Source of the DNA: Pseudoxanthobacter soli DSM 19599
GTDB lineage: Bacteria; Pseudomonadota; Alphaproteobacteria; Rhizobiales; Segnochrobactraceae
Length of the DNA stretch: 64,000 nucleotides
NCBI RefSeq assembly: GCF_900148505.1
Contig: NZ_FRXO01000004.1
Location: forward strand, 186,001-250,000
Reading direction: 5' to 3'
Within the stretch, counting starts at the first letter, position 1. Every line of letters starts with the position of its first letter. The notes below the pieces were generated by a model that was given only the letters and a program-made list of their open reading frames with translations, was not told where the DNA came from and did not search any database. Both the position numbers and the translations under genes were made by a program. This document shows positions 63,690 to 64,000 of the stretch, piece after piece.

Positions 63690-64000
63690 ATGTCCTATGT
63701 GCCGTCCGAAAGCCGCTACGAGCGGATGGTCTATCGCCGCTGCGGCCGGTCCGGGCTGAAGCTGCCGGCAATCTCGCTTGGCCTCTGGCACAATTTCGGC
63801 CACGACAAGCCCCACGGCGTGAAACGCGAGATCTGCCGCACGGCGTTCGACCTCGGCATCACGCACTTCGACCTCGCCAACAATTACGGCCCGCCTCCCG
63901 GGAGCGCCGAGGAGGCGTTCGGCGAAATCCTGCGGACGGACTTCGCCTGCTACCGCGACGAACTGATCGTCTCTTCCAAGGCGGGCTATGACATGTGGCC
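63690..64000 (+). CDS. gpr: Aldo-keto reductase, YghZ/Gpr type (5' part only)
   Basis: The first 103 codons of a gene cut by the right edge. The sequence YRRCGRSGLKLPAISLGLW, followed by HNFGHDKP and THFDLANNYGPPPGSAEEAF, matches E. coli YghZ (L-glyceraldehyde-3-phosphate reductase) almost motif for motif. The catalytic Asp and Tyr are in DLANNYG and the catalytic Lys is in VSSKAGYDMW. The enzyme is an NADPH-dependent cytoplasmic reductase thought to detoxify aldehydes such as methylglyoxal. CGGAG upstream of ATG 63690 supports the start. Confidence 0.92.
   Translation, partial: MSYVPSESRYERMVYRRCGRSGLKLPAISLGLWHNFGHDKPHGVKREICRTAFDLGITHFDLANNYGPPPGSAEEAFGEILRTDFACYRDELIVSSKAGYDMW

Overview
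The window is a 64 kb piece of a GC-rich bacterial chromosome or large replicon. Tightly packed operons with 4-base ATGA or TGATG overlaps, many ABC importers paired with their own regulators, and short palindromic intergenic repeats point to an alphaproteobacterium, most likely Hyphomicrobiales (Rhizobiales). I cannot name the genus. There is no rRNA, tRNA, CRISPR array, prophage or intact insertion sequence. It reads as a nutrient-scavenging and efflux region.

Layout. 1-9.3 kb: the tail of a GMC oxidoreductase, then a complete MdtABC-type RND efflux operon with its outer-membrane factor (minus strand). 9.7-12 kb: a small exported protein, two copies of a palindromic intergenic repeat, and a glucosamine-6-phosphate deaminase-like gene whose stop codon lies inside one repeat. 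12.1-16.1 kb: a 1,344-residue stand-alone NRPS-like protein with the layout of epsilon-poly-lysine synthetase (adenylation, carrier, then six membrane segments separating three beta-helix-like domains). 16.6-26.2 kb: a putative catabolic island with an Rbs-type ABC importer, a CapA-like phosphoesterase, two paralogous isopenicillin-N-synthase-type 2-oxoglutarate/Fe(II) oxygenases, two FCD-type GntR regulators and a formamidase-like hydrolase. Its substrate is unknown.

26.3-36.2 kb: a LacI regulator, a perfect 16-bp operator, and an Amadori-compound (fructosamine) operon: FrlB-like deglycase, a complete CUT1-type importer, FrlC-like epimerase, FrlD-like kinase and an added FAD amine/amino-acid oxidase. 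36.2-42.1 kb: an RpiR regulator and an operon in which two COG0212 proteins (5-formyl-THF cyclo-ligase paralogues linked to thiamin metabolism) bracket an NMT1/ThiY-type ABC importer with a fused double permease. 42.1-47.9 kb: a luciferase-like monooxygenase, an exported hydrolase and an AaeXAB-type aromatic-acid efflux operon preceded by a four-unit 16-bp tandem repeat.

48-54.6 kb: a Frc-type sugar importer joined to two small alpha+beta proteins, a BtpA/SgcQ barrel protein, a PfkB kinase and a UTRA-type GntR regulator. 54.7-58.4 kb: glutamate decarboxylase, a choloylglycine-hydrolase-family amidase and a YrhK-like membrane protein. 58.5-63.3 kb: a ytcA-mdtNOP efflux operon. The right edge cuts an aldo-keto reductase of the YghZ/Gpr type.

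The genes form self-contained modules: local regulator, operator, importer, then catabolic enzymes. The strongest candidates for undescribed biology are the Pls-like peptide synthetase, the COG0212 pair around a thiamin-type importer, the double-oxygenase island and the BtpA/PfkB/ABC module. All functions are read from sequence motifs, family knowledge and gene order. No search was run.
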